NCBI RefSeq assembly: GCF_017921815.1 | Contig: NZ_JAGEMM010000006.1 | Span: forward strand, 186,001 to 250,000 | DNA: 64,000 bases | Origin: Microvirga antarctica | GTDB taxonomy: Bacteria > Pseudomonadota > Alphaproteobacteria > Rhizobiales > Beijerinckiaceae | Direction of reading: 5' to 3' | In this document: positions 20,875 through 30,109 of the stretch, piece by piece | Position numbering within the stretch: the first letter of the stretch is position 1 | Layout of the letters: each line of letters starts with the position of its first letter | The notes under the pieces: model-generated | What the model was told of the DNA's origin: nothing | Databases searched by the model: none | Seen by the model: the letters and a program-made list of their open reading frames with translations, nothing else | Program-made: the position numbers and the translations under genes

Positions 20875-20890
20875 ATTACGATTTCGTAAT
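20875..20890. promoter_or_regulatory. 16-bp palindromic operator candidate between efflux operon and serC
   Basis: ATTACGA-TT-TCGTAAT is a perfect 7-2-7 inverted repeat. Related half-sites occur at 20801-20811 (CGAAATCTCGT) and in opposite orientation at 20863-20873 (ACGAGATTTTG). The array sits in the intergenic region upstream of the RND operon and would suit a TetR/MarR-type repressor encoded elsewhere. Confidence 0.5.
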
Positions 20891-20927
20891 CTGACGGCGC
20901 GGCCTGCCCTCGGAGGGATTCACCTTG

Positions 20928-21008
20928 ACGCCCGGGGTCCCATTCGGCATACCGGTCGGCGGGAAACCCCTCCCCACCGAGGGGCAACCATCTGGAAGGA
21001 TGGATGCA
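20928..21008 (+). ncRNA. Candidate serC leader RNA
   Basis: Alphaproteobacterial serC genes are often preceded by a conserved structured leader, the serC RNA motif, of unknown ligand. The 80 bases before this serC are G/C-rich with short compact helices, for example CCCCT (20967-20971) with AGGGG (20980-20984), ending at the GGAAGGA ribosome site. I recognise the position and general layout, not a verified match. Confidence 0.4.
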
Positions 21009-22181
21009 ATGATTGATCTGCCCGCAGCGCGTCCGCGCTCGCCTTACTTTTCCTCCGGCCCCTGCGCCAAGCGCCCCGGATGGTCCCTCGACACTCTCAA
21101 GACCGACAGTCTCGGCCGCTCGCATCGCGCGAAGATCGGCAAGGCGAGGCTTAAGCGCGCCATCGACCTGACGCGTGAAGTTCTGGCCGTGCCGGCCGAT
21201 TATCGTATCGGCATCGTGCCCGCATCCGATACCGGCGCTGTCGAGATGGCCATGTGGTCGATGCTCGGTGCCCGTCCGGTTGAAATGCTCGCCTGGGAAA
21301 GCTTCGGCGAAGGCTGGGTCACGGATGTGGCAAAGCAGCTCAAGCTCGACGATGCGCGTATCACGACAGCCGATTACGGCCTCCTGCCCGATCTTGCGAA
21401 GGTCGACACCAAGACCCGCGACGTGGTCTTCACCTGGAACGGGACGACATCCGGCGTTCGCGTCGAGAATGCCGACTGGATCGCCGCCGACCGCGAAGGC
21501 CTGACGATCTGCGACGCGACCTCTGCGGCTTTCGCGCAACGCCTCGATTTCGAAAAGCTCGATGTGGTGACCTTCTCGTGGCAGAAAGTGCTGGGCGGCG
21601 AGGCAGCGCACGGCATGCTCATTCTCTCGCCGCGCGCGGTGGAACGGCTTGAGACCTACAAGCCGTCCTGGCCGCTGCCGAAGATCTTCCGCATGACCAA
21701 GGGCGGCAAGCTCATCGAGGGTATCTTCGAGGGCGAAACCATCAACACCCCCTCCATGCTGTGCGTCGAGGATTACATCGATGCGCTGGAATGGGCGCAA
21801 GGGATTGGCGGCCTGAACGGCCTGACCGCCAAGGCGGACGCCAACGCCAAGGTCATCCACGACTGGGTCGCCCGTACCCCGTGGATCGCCAATCTGGCGA
21901 AAGTGCCCGCAACGGCGTCCAACACCAGCGTGTGCCTGGTGATCGCCGATCCGGAAGTGGTCGCAAAGGGACCCGATGCGGTCGCCCAGGTTGCAAAGGG
22001 CATTACGGCAGCGCTCGACAAGGAAGGTGTTGCCTTCGACATCGGCGCCTATCGCGATGCGCCGTCCGGCCTGCGCATCTGGTGCGGCGCGACCGTCGAG
22101 GCGTTCGATCTTGCGGCTCTGACGCCCTGGCTCGATTGGGCGTTCGCGCAGGAAAAGGCGAAGCTCGCGAAAGCCGCCTAG
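21009..22181 (+). CDS. serC: Phosphoserine aminotransferase SerC (alphaproteobacterial type)
   Basis: SerC, 390 residues, transaminates 3-phosphohydroxypyruvate to phosphoserine using PLP. It starts [25 protein letters not shown], typical of the alphaproteobacterial subfamily, and the PLP lysine is Lys193 in [15 protein letters not shown]. The ATG at 21009 is 8 bases after GGAAGGA (20994-21000); an ATG at 21000 abuts that site and is unlikely. serA follows after 172 bases, giving a serine biosynthesis pair. Confidence 0.94.
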   Translation: MIDLPAARPRSPYFSSGPCAKRPGWSLDTLKTDSLGRSHRAKIGKARLKRAIDLTREVLAVPADYRIGIVPASDTGAVEMAMWSMLGARPVEMLAWESFGEGWVTDVAKQLKLDDARITTADYGLLPDLAKVDTKTRDVVFTWNGTTSGVRVENADWIAADREGLTICDATSAAFAQRLDFEKLDVVTFSWQKVLGGEAAHGMLILSPRAVERLETYKPSWPLPKIFRMTKGGKLIEGIFEGETINTPSMLCVEDYIDALEWAQGIGGLNGLTAKADANAKVIHDWVARTPWIANLAKVPATASNTSVCLVIADPEVVAKGPDAVAQVAKGITAALDKEGVAFDIGAYRDAPSGLRIWCGATVEAFDLAALTPWLDWAFAQEKAKLAKAA

Positions 22182-22286
22182 CCGATCTGATCGACGCCCG
22201 TCAGGGCGACCGGGTGGATGCACAGTGTCGCCCCGGCTGCCCAGACGTTTTGATCGTTCTTTCAAACCATGCGCCGCTCACAGGAC

Positions 22287-22305
22287 GCCGGATCGTCGAT
22301 CCGGC
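22287..22305 (+). other. Hairpin between serC and serA
   Basis: An 8-bp perfect stem GCCGGATC/GATCCGGC with a 3-base loop. No T-tract follows, so it is not a classical terminator; it may adjust serA expression or stabilise mRNA ends. Confidence 0.45.
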
Positions 22306-22353
22306 AGTCCTGCCATTGATGAGCAGAGCGCCTCAAGGCACAGGATCAAGTCC

Positions 22354-23946
22354 ATGACCAAACCACGCGTTCTCATTTCCGACGCCCTCTCGCCCGCCGC
22401 CGTGCAGATCTTCAAGGATCGCGGCATCGACGTCGATTTCCAGCCCGACCTCGGCAAGGACAAGGACAAGCTGGCGGCCGTTATCGGCGAGTATGACGGC
22501 CTGGCGATCCGCTCCGCCACCAAGGTGACGGCCAAGATCCTCGAGCAGGCCAAGCGGCTGAAGGTGATCGGCCGCGCCGGCATAGGCGTCGACAATGTGG
22601 AGATCCCCGCCGCTACCGCGAAGGGCGTGATCGTCATGAACACGCCGTTCGGCAATTCCATCACCACGGCCGAGCATGCCATCGCGCTGATGTTCGCGCT
22701 CGCCCGCCAGATCCCGCAGGCCGATGCCTCCACGCAGGCCGGCAAGTGGGAGAAGAACCGCTTTATGGGCGTGGAGCTTACCGCCAAGACCTTGGGCGTC
22801 ATCGGCTGCGGCAATATCGGCTCGATCGTCGCCGAACGCGGCATCGGCCTGCGCATGAAGGTCATCGCCTACGATCCGTTCCTGTCGCCGGAGCGGGCGA
22901 TTGAGATCGGTGTCGAGAAGGTGGAACTCGACGACCTGCTGCGCCGCGCTGACGTGATCACCCTGCACGTGCCGATGACCGAGAAGACGAAGAACATTCT
23001 CTCGGCCGAGAACATCGCCAAGACCAAGAAGGGCGTGCGCATCATCAACTGCGCCCGCGGCGGATTGGTGGACGAGAAAGCGCTGCGCGAGGCACTCGAT
23101 TCCGGCCATGTGGCGGGCGCGGCGTTCGACGTGTTCGTGGAGGAGCCCGCGACGAGCAATCCGCTCTTCGGCCATCCCAACGTGGTGTGCACCCCGCATC
23201 TGGGGGCAGCCACCACGGAAGCGCAGGAAAACGTGGCGCTGCAGGTCGCCGAGCAGATGTCCGATTACCTGCTGCAGGGCGCGATCCAAAACGCCGTGAA
23301 CTTCCCGTCGATCTCCGCCGAAGAGGCGCCGCGCCTGAAGCCGTTCGTGGCGCTTGCTGAAAAGCTCGGCTCGTTCCTCGGCCAATTGACCGAAGCGCCG
23401 ATCAAGGGCATCCGCATCGAATACGAGGGCGCGGTCGCCAACATGAACACGCGCGCGCTCACGTCGGCTGCCGTGACAGGCGTGCTGCGGCCGTTCCTGC
23501 AGGACATCAACATGGTGTCGGCCCCGATCGTGGCGCGCGAGCGCGGCATCACCATCGAGGAGGTCAAGCGCGAGAGCGCGGTGCGGGATTACGAAAGCTT
23601 CATCCGCATCATCGTCCAGGCCGACGACATGTCGCGGCATGCGGGCGGCACTGTGTTCCAGGACGGAAAGCCGCGTGTCATCGAAATCCGCGACATCGCC
23701 GTTGACGCGGAATTCGCCCCGCACATGATCTACGTGCGCAACGACGACAAGCCCGGCTTCATCGGGCGGTTCGGAACGCTCCTCGGCGAATCCGGCGTGA
23801 ACGTCGCGACCTTTGCGCTCGGCCGCGACCATGCAGGCGGCGACGCCATCTGCTTCGTGTCGGTCGATCAGCCGGTCTCCGACGAATTGCTGCGCAAGAT
23901 CGAGGAGATCCCGCAGGTCAAGCGTGCCCGCTCGGTGCGCTTCTAG
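22354..23946 (+). CDS. serA: D-3-phosphoglycerate dehydrogenase SerA
   Basis: SerA, 530 residues, catalyses the first step of serine synthesis. This is the long form: NAD-binding Rossmann motif GVIGCGNIGS, catalytic Arg/Glu/His in NCARGGLVDE, FDVFVEEP and TPHLGAATTEAQ, then an allosteric-substrate-binding domain and a C-terminal ACT domain (KPGFIGRFGTLLGESGVNVA) for serine feedback. The ATG at 22354 gives MTKPRVLISDALS, the family N-terminus. It follows serC in the same orientation and ends in a terminator hairpin. Confidence 0.96.
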   Translation: MTKPRVLISDALSPAAVQIFKDRGIDVDFQPDLGKDKDKLAAVIGEYDGLAIRSATKVTAKILEQAKRLKVIGRAGIGVDNVEIPAATAKGVIVMNTPFGNSITTAEHAIALMFALARQIPQADASTQAGKWEKNRFMGVELTAKTLGVIGCGNIGSIVAERGIGLRMKVIAYDPFLSPERAIEIGVEKVELDDLLRRADVITLHVPMTEKTKNILSAENIAKTKKGVRIINCARGGLVDEKALREALDSGHVAGAAFDVFVEEPATSNPLFGHPNVVCTPHLGAATTEAQENVALQVAEQMSDYLLQGAIQNAVNFPSISAEEAPRLKPFVALAEKLGSFLGQLTEAPIKGIRIEYEGAVANMNTRALTSAAVTGVLRPFLQDINMVSAPIVARERGITIEEVKRESAVRDYESFIRIIVQADDMSRHAGGTVFQDGKPRVIEIRDIAVDAEFAPHMIYVRNDDKPGFIGRFGTLLGESGVNVATFALGRDHAGGDAICFVSVDQPVSDELLRKIEEIPQVKRARSVRF

Positions 23947-23966
23947 GGCCGTCGCTCGCGCTGATG

Positions 23967-23997
23967 TCGGCCCGCCGTGACAAGGCGGGCCGATTTG
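23967..23997 (+). terminator. Intrinsic terminator after serA
   Basis: TCGGCCCGCC (23967-23976) pairs perfectly with GGCGGGCCGA (23984-23993) around a 7-base loop, followed by TTT. The short T-tract makes it moderate in strength. Confidence 0.7.
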
Positions 23998-24039
23998 GCG
24001 AGAATGGCGCGTTCTTGAACGATTGAGACGAGAGGCGTC

Positions 24040-24903
24040 ATGGGGCTGAGACTTCTGGTGATCGAGGGAAACACCCGCGGCGCGCGCGACATCCACAAGG
24101 CGGCGTTCGGCCAGATGCCGTCGGAATCCTACGCCGCGGTTCTGAGCAGGATCGATCCCGACACCGTCTGCGATCTGGCATTTCCGGCGGATCCCGGCGC
24201 CAATTTGCCGGATAAAGCGGGGCTTGAATCCTATGATGGGATTGTCCTGACGGGCTCGCATCTGAGCATCTACGATCGCACGCCCGACATCCTGTCGCAG
24301 ATCGATCTCATGCGCGCCGTCTATGCTTCGCGCACACCTGCCTTCGGCTCCTGCTGGGGATTGCAGATTGCAGCCGTTGCGGCCGCAGGCGACGTGCAGA
24401 AAAACCCGCTCGGCCGCGAGGTCGGCTTCGCCCGCCGCCTGGTGCCGACCGAGGCGGGCAGGGCGCATCCGATGCTTGCTGGCAGGCCCGACGCGTACGA
24501 TGCGCCCGCCATCCATCTCGACATGGTGAGCGTCCCTCCGCCCGATTGCACAGTGCTCGCCTCCAACCGCGTGTCGGCCGTGCAGGCGGCCGAGATCCGC
24601 CATGCGGGCGGCACGTTCTGGGGCGTTCAGTATCATCCGGAATTCAGCCTCGGCGAACTGGCCGTCATCCTCGACCGTCGCAAGGCAATCCTGGTTGCGG
24701 AAGGGTTTTGCCGCACGGAAAGTGATGCGGCCGCGTTTGTGGCTGACCTTGCGACATTGCAGGAAGACCGGCAGCGCGCGGATCTCGCCTGGCGCCACGG
24801 AATCGACGCCGAGGTGCTCGATTCGTCCCGTCGCACACGGGAGATCGCCAATTTCATCCACCATCGGGTAAAGCCGGGAAAAAGCGCGCGGGGACGGGCT
24901 TGA
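24040..24903 (+). CDS. Class I glutamine amidotransferase-like protein
   Basis: A 287-residue protein with the GATase-1 fold. The nucleophile elbow is GSCWGLQIA and the His-Glu pair is in VQYHPEF, so the Cys-His-Glu triad is intact. It resembles the glutaminase domain of GMP synthase but stands alone and has a C-terminal extension of about 70 residues (VILDRRKAILVAEGFCRTES...) of unknown role. Such proteins may hydrolyse glutamine or gamma-glutamyl compounds. It sits between serA and purA with its own start at 24040. Confidence 0.82.
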   Translation: MGLRLLVIEGNTRGARDIHKAAFGQMPSESYAAVLSRIDPDTVCDLAFPADPGANLPDKAGLESYDGIVLTGSHLSIYDRTPDILSQIDLMRAVYASRTPAFGSCWGLQIAAVAAAGDVQKNPLGREVGFARRLVPTEAGRAHPMLAGRPDAYDAPAIHLDMVSVPPPDCTVLASNRVSAVQAAEIRHAGGTFWGVQYHPEFSLGELAVILDRRKAILVAEGFCRTESDAAAFVADLATLQEDRQRADLAWRHGIDAEVLDSSRRTREIANFIHHRVKPGKSARGRA

Positions 24904-24999
24904 GACCTCTCGCCACAGCGTTCGGTGAGCCTGCGGGTCATTCCGGCTTGACCTCACCCGCCTGATCCACCAAGAGAGTTTGCAAGGTTTTTCCACCCC

Positions 25000-25027
25000 A
25001 ACCCTGGCCTTGCGCCGGGGTTTTTTT
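25000..25027 (+). terminator. Intrinsic terminator or attenuator directly upstream of purA
   Basis: CCCTGGC (25002-25008) pairs with GCCGGGG (25014-25020) around CTTGC, extendable by AA/TT, followed by seven T residues. It ends 17 bases before the purA ATG, leaving room only for the ribosome site. It terminates upstream transcription or acts as an attenuator in a purA leader. Confidence 0.85.
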
Positions 25028-25044
25028 ATGCGAGGCTTGAGGCG

Positions 25045-26337
<1,293 letters not shown>

Positions 26338-26369
26338 CGGCAGCATCATCGCGGGCCATCCGAGGTCAA

Positions 26370-27506
26370 ATGGCTGATTACTATCCCCTCATCGCCCGGG
26401 CCGTCGAAGGTCTGTCCGACACCTCACCCGAAACGCGCCGCGCAGTTTATGAGCGCGCGCGCACGGCCCTGCTGGGGCAGTTGCGGGCGATGGAACCACC
26501 CCTCTCCGAGCGCGATATCGAGATCGAGCGGGTTTCCCTCAACGAAGCAATCGAGCGCGTCGAGTCCGATTTTGCCGCGCCGCTTTCCGCGACCGCGAAC
26601 CTTCCGGTCGCCTCACCCGCCGTCCCGCGCCCTGCGCCCGTTCCCTATGAGAGCGCCGTCGCGGCGGCATCCCGGCCGCCCGAGCCGGACGTCGTCGAGC
26701 GGCCCCGTGTGGAGAGCAGGCCTCATCCCGGCATGAACCAGGATCGGCGCGGGCGCACCGTTTTGCTCGGCGGCGTGCTGGCCCTCGTGATTGCCGCGAT
26801 TGCGGGTCTGGCGTTCTGGCAACGCGACAAGCCTGAGAATCTCACCCCCGAGACCACTGTCGCGCAGACGCCGCAGGCTGCCCCCGATGCGGCCAAGACG
26901 ACCGAACGGGTCGGCGGCCCGGCCGCGCCTGCGCCTTCCGCTCCGGCACCCCGACAGGAGGTCGGCGTGGCCCAGCGGGCGGTGTTCTATGAGGAGGATC
27001 CGGCGACCCCTTCGACGCCCAAGGCGCAGACCGGCCGGGTTGTCTGGCGTCTCGAGGATGTCAGTGCCGGACAGGGCCAGCCCCTCGATACCGCAGTCAG
27101 CGCCAGCGTGGATATTCCCGATGCGGGCCTGACCATGAAGATGCTGCTGCGCCGCAACCTCGATACGACGCTGCCGGCCTCTCACACGGTGGAACTGTCG
27201 TTCACCACGCGCGCCGGGGACAGCGGTCGCGTGATCCGGGACGCGGGATTGCTGCAGTTCAAGGATGAGGAAGCAGCGCGCGGAACGCCGGTGGCCGGCC
27301 TTCCAGTCCCTGTCCGCGAGAACCTGTTCCTGATTGGCCTGTCAAATCTCTCCGGTGATGTCGAACGCAACACCGAACTCCTCGTGCGCCGCAACTGGAT
27401 CGATCTGCCCGTGCGCATGGCGTCCGGACAGCGCGCCATTCTCAGTTTCGAGAAGGGTGCGTCCGGCGAGCAGGTCCTGACCCGCGCCTTCGGCCAATGG
27501 CGGTGA
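26370..27506 (+). CDS. Uncharacterised single-span membrane protein
   Basis: A 378-residue protein I cannot assign to a named family. The cytoplasmic N-terminus (MADYYPLIARAVEGLSDTSPETRRAVYERARTALLGQLR) is helical and followed by a Pro-rich linker; one membrane helix is at about residues 131-152 (TVLLGGVLALVIAAIAGLAFW); a Pro/Ala-rich linker leads to a C-terminal domain (VVWRLEDVSAGQGQPLDTAV ... GQRAILSFEKGASGEQVL) rich in beta structure, probably periplasmic. The ATG at 26370 has CGAGG 6 bases upstream. Similar proteins follow purA in other Hyphomicrobiales, from memory. A strong terminator separates it from the convergent rpoH. Confidence 0.75.
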   Translation: MADYYPLIARAVEGLSDTSPETRRAVYERARTALLGQLRAMEPPLSERDIEIERVSLNEAIERVESDFAAPLSATANLPVASPAVPRPAPVPYESAVAAASRPPEPDVVERPRVESRPHPGMNQDRRGRTVLLGGVLALVIAAIAGLAFWQRDKPENLTPETTVAQTPQAAPDAAKTTERVGGPAAPAPSAPAPRQEVGVAQRAVFYEEDPATPSTPKAQTGRVVWRLEDVSAGQGQPLDTAVSASVDIPDAGLTMKMLLRRNLDTTLPASHTVELSFTTRAGDSGRVIRDAGLLQFKDEEAARGTPVAGLPVPVRENLFLIGLSNLSGDVERNTELLVRRNWIDLPVRMASGQRAILSFEKGASGEQVLTRAFGQWR

Positions 27507-27515
27507 CGGCAAACG

Positions 27516-27542
27516 AAAGCCGCGCCTGACGCGCGGCTTTTT
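27516..27542. terminator. Bidirectional intrinsic terminator
   Basis: A perfect 10-bp stem AAAGCCGCGC/GCGCGGCTTT with a CTGAC loop. Flanking T residues on one side and A residues on the other let it serve both the membrane protein gene and the convergent rpoH. Confidence 0.88.
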
Positions 27543-27581
27543 GTGAGGCTTTCAGACTGGCGCCGCAGCGCGATCGGGCTG

Positions 27582-28472
27582 TCAGTGAGCCTCCTGCTCG
27601 ACCGGCTGCTCGATCTGAGCGAGGTTCTTCTTCACCGCTTCCTGAATCTTCTCGAAGGCGCGCACTTCGATCTGCCGAACGCGCTCCCGCGAGACGCCGA
27701 ATTCGGTCGACAGATCCTCGAGCGTAATGGGGTCATCCGACAACCTCCTAGCCTCGAAGATGCGGCGCTCGCGCGGATTGAGGACCGACAAGGCATTGCG
27801 CAGGGCGGAGAGACGGTTCTGCCCTTCCTCCTCCTTCACGAGGAGCTGCTCCTGGCTTTCGCTGCCATCGACCAGCCAATCCTGCCACTCCCCTTCGCCC
27901 TCCTCGCGCAAGGGCGAGTTGAGCGAGGAATCGCCGCTCAGGCGGCGGTTCATGTCCACCACGTCCTGCTCGTTCACCCCCAATTGCTTGGCGATGGTCT
28001 TGACGTGGTCGGGGTGCAGATCACCCTCTTCGAGCGCCGAGATGCGGCCCTTCGCCTTGCGGAGATTGAAGAACAGCTTCTTCTGATTGGCGGTGGTGCC
28101 CATTTTCACAAGGGACCAGGAGCGCAGGATGTATTCCTGGATCGCTGCCTTGATCCACCACATGGCATAGGTGGCCAAGCGGAAGCCCTTGTCGGGCTCG
28201 AAGCGCTTGACGGCCTGCATCAGGCCGACATTCCCTTCAGACACGACTTCGCCGATCGGCAACCCATAGCCGCGATAGCCCATGGCGATCTTGGCCACGA
28301 GACGCAGATGGGAGGTGACCAGCTTGTGGGCAGCGTCGCGGTCGCCCTGCTCGCGCCAGCGTTTGGCGAGCATGAATTCTTGGCTCGGTTCGAGCATCGG
28401 GAACTTCCGGATCTCGTCGAGATACCGTGAAAGCCCCCCTTCGGTAGCAAGCACCGGAAGTGCTGCGGCCAT
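27582..28472 (-). CDS. rpoH: Heat-shock sigma factor RpoH (sigma-32)
   Basis: RpoH, 296 residues, directs heat-shock transcription. Region 2 (AHKLVTSHLRLVAKIAMGYRG, with ATYAMWWIKAAIQEYILRSWS) and region 4 (LEDLSTEFGVSRERVRQIE) are typical of sigma-70 members, and the RpoH box QKKLFFNLRKAKG identifies it as sigma-32. The ATG at 28472 has AGGAGG 8 bases upstream; the longer open frame to 28595 lacks family similarity. A -10-like TATAAG lies at about 28551-28556 on the minus strand. FtsH, its usual protease, is encoded at 11867. Confidence 0.95.
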   Translation of the reverse strand: MAAALPVLATEGGLSRYLDEIRKFPMLEPSQEFMLAKRWREQGDRDAAHKLVTSHLRLVAKIAMGYRGYGLPIGEVVSEGNVGLMQAVKRFEPDKGFRLATYAMWWIKAAIQEYILRSWSLVKMGTTANQKKLFFNLRKAKGRISALEEGDLHPDHVKTIAKQLGVNEQDVVDMNRRLSGDSSLNSPLREEGEGEWQDWLVDGSESQEQLLVKEEEGQNRLSALRNALSVLNPRERRIFEARRLSDDPITLEDLSTEFGVSRERVRQIEVRAFEKIQEAVKKNLAQIEQPVEQEAH

Positions 28473-28621
28473 CGTTACATCCTCCTGTGGCTCCCTCGTC
28501 CCATGAGGCAAGCCCGAAACGTCCTCCTGTCGCGGCAGGACGCGCCCTTTTCTTATACTCCGCGAGACCGTGTCCGAATAGAGGCGAGCCTCCAAAGGAC
28601 AGAGAGAACGCGAGCCGAGGC

Positions 28622-28659
28622 CGCAGGTGCGGGCTCCTCGCGGTTTCGTGACACCTGCG
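28622..28659. other. Inverted repeat in rluD-rpoH spacer
   Basis: CGCAGGTG (28622-28629) and CACCTGCG (28652-28659) form an 8-bp stem with a 22-base loop, just downstream of the rluD stop and upstream of rpoH on the minus strand. It may mark the rluD 3' end or regulate rpoH; no T-tract is present. Confidence 0.4.
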
Positions 28660-28667
28660 ATGAGGCC

Positions 28668-29660
28668 CTAGAGTCGCAAGCTTTCCAACAGCCTCGCCAT
28701 GTCGTCCGGCAGCGGACTCTCAAACCGCAGGAACGCACCCGTCACAGGGTGTTCGAAGCCCAGGACGGTTGCGTGAAGCGCCTGGCGCCGCAGGGCCGTC
28801 AGGGCGCTCTGTTGCGTGTCAGACAGGCGGTTCGCTTTGGTCTTGAAGCCCGAGCCATAGAGTTGATCGCCTAGGAGCGGATGGCCGATATGCGCCATAT
28901 GCACGCGGATCTGGTGCGTGCGGCCGGTCTCGAGCTCGCAGCGCACGAGGGCTGCCACCGGATCCACCGGCGGCAATGATTCGACGACGCTGTAATGCGT
29001 CAGCGCAAAGCGCCCGCTCTCGCCGGTGACGACGACAATCTTCTCGCGGTTGTGGGCTCCGCGCGCCAGGGCTGCATCGACAATGCCCTTGCCGCGTTCC
29101 GGAACGCCCCAGACGATGGCAAGATAGGCCCGCTCCAGGGGGCCGGTGCGGCCGTGATCGGCGAACTGATCCGCCAGCCCCTTGTGCGCACGGTCGTTCT
29201 TGGCCACCACGAGCAGACCGGAGGTGTCCTTGTCGAGCCGGTGGACGATACCCGGTCGCTTGACACCGCCAATGCCAGACAGGCTCTCGCCGCAATGGGC
29301 GATGAGCGCGTTGACGAGGGTGCCCGAGGCATGTCCCGCTGCGGGATGAACGACGAGCCCTGCGGGCTTGTCGATGACGATGAGATCGTCGTCCTCGTAG
29401 ACGATCGTCAGGGCGATCGCCTCCGCCTGCGGCTCCGGAGCAACCGCCTCCGGTACGATCAGGTCGAGACGGGTGCCGGCCCCGACCTTGAGGTTGGGAT
29501 CGTGCGCCACCACCCCGTCGACCGACACGCGGCCTTCCCGGATCAGAACCTGCAGGCGGGAGCGCGAAAGATCGGCCCAGACCCGCGCCGCAACCCGGTC
29601 CAGCCGCTCGAGTGGTTCCTCGGGCGCGATCGTCCAGTCCCTGTGCGTTTCGCCGCTCAC
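28668..29660 (-). CDS. rluD: 23S rRNA pseudouridine synthase, RluD/RluA family
   Basis: A 330-residue pseudouridine synthase. An S4 RNA-binding domain at about residues 15-75 (LDRVAARVWADLSRSRLQVLI) precedes the catalytic domain with VHRLDKDTSGLLVVAKND, whose Asp is the nucleophile. RluD modifies positions 1911, 1915 and 1917 of 23S rRNA in E. coli; the single paralogue here is assigned by domain layout. I prefer the GTG at 29660 because GAGG lies 5-6 bases upstream; a GTG at 29687 would add 9 residues. rpoH follows 195 bases later. Confidence 0.88.
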   Translation of the reverse strand: MSGETHRDWTIAPEEPLERLDRVAARVWADLSRSRLQVLIREGRVSVDGVVAHDPNLKVGAGTRLDLIVPEAVAPEPQAEAIALTIVYEDDDLIVIDKPAGLVVHPAAGHASGTLVNALIAHCGESLSGIGGVKRPGIVHRLDKDTSGLLVVAKNDRAHKGLADQFADHGRTGPLERAYLAIVWGVPERGKGIVDAALARGAHNREKIVVVTGESGRFALTHYSVVESLPPVDPVAALVRCELETGRTHQIRVHMAHIGHPLLGDQLYGSGFKTKANRLSDTQQSALTALRRQALHATVLGFEHPVTGAFLRFESPLPDDMARLLESLRL

Positions 29661-29726
29661 CGTGTCCTCATTCCTGTCGGCCCCCACTGACCGCCGCCTG
29701 CGGTGGCCTTTTTTAAGCGCTAGGGC

Positions 29727-29754
29727 TTGTGGGGGTTCACAAGGCTGGTTATAC
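29727..29754 (+). promoter_or_regulatory. Promoter of tRNA-Glu
   Basis: TTGTGG (29727-29732) and TTATAC (29749-29754) with a 16-base spacer put the start near 29762, shortly before the tRNA at 29775. Confidence 0.55.
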
Positions 29755-29774
29755 GAGCGGCCTCAACCTTGCTA

Positions 29775-29850
29775 GCTCCCTTCGTCTAGCGGTCTAGGAC
29801 GTCGCCCTCTCACGGCGAAAACAGGGGTTCGATTCCCCTAGGGAGCGCCA
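29775..29850 (+). tRNA. tRNA-Glu (anticodon CTC)
   Basis: A complete cloverleaf: acceptor GCTCCCT (29775-29781) with AGGGAGC (29840-29846), anticodon stem TCGCC/GGCGA with loop CTCTCAC, T-arm around GGTTCGATTCC, and encoded CCA at 29848-29850. The anticodon CTC reads GAG. Confidence 0.96.
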
Positions 29851-29881
29851 AAGGTTTTTGTATTCAAGCCCTTCTGTGGCG

Positions 29882-29902
29882 GTTAGCCAATTGAGTTAGC
29901 CA
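29882..29902 (+). repeat. Short direct repeat GTTAGCCA
   Basis: GTTAGCCA occurs at 29882-29889 and 29895-29902, spaced 13 bases, between the intact tRNA-Glu and the broken tRNA-Arg. Meaning unknown; possibly a remnant of a recombination junction. Confidence 0.35.
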
Positions 29903-29941
29903 GCGGTTTTTTCAGGATTAGTGCGCGAGTTTAGATCGCCA

Positions 29942-30018
29942 GTACCAGTATCTCAGCTGGATAGAGCGCTGTACTCCGAAGGCAAAGGTCGCACGTTCGA
30001 ATCGTGTCGGGTGCGCCC
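29942..30018 (+). pseudogene. Degenerate tRNA-Arg (CCG) remnant
   Basis: The stretch TATCTCAGCTGGATAGAGC followed by CTCCGAA and GGTCGCACGTTCGAATC has the whole tRNA-Arg(CCG) layout: D-loop AGCTGGATA, anticodon CCG at 29976-29978, T-loop TTCGAAT. Stems are damaged: the anticodon stem CTGTA/GGCAA has at least two mismatches, the D-stem one and the acceptor GTACCAG/CGGGTGC one, and the terminal CCA is CCC. It is therefore probably nonfunctional, and marks the edge of the accessory region. Confidence 0.75.
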
Positions 30019-30109
30019 TTCTCCCCAGATCTTCCGGAACTAAGCTGGGCACCGAGGCGGGGTTGCGGCCTGGGTTCAACCGGCCCGCGGGCGGCAGGAG
30101 GTGGGCGTG

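Noticed and set aside
29693..29714. GCCGCC-TGC-GGTGGC hairpin followed by CTTTTTT before tRNA-Glu
   Set aside because: It looks like a plus-strand terminator, but no plus-strand gene precedes it (rluD runs the other way), so a role could not be supported.
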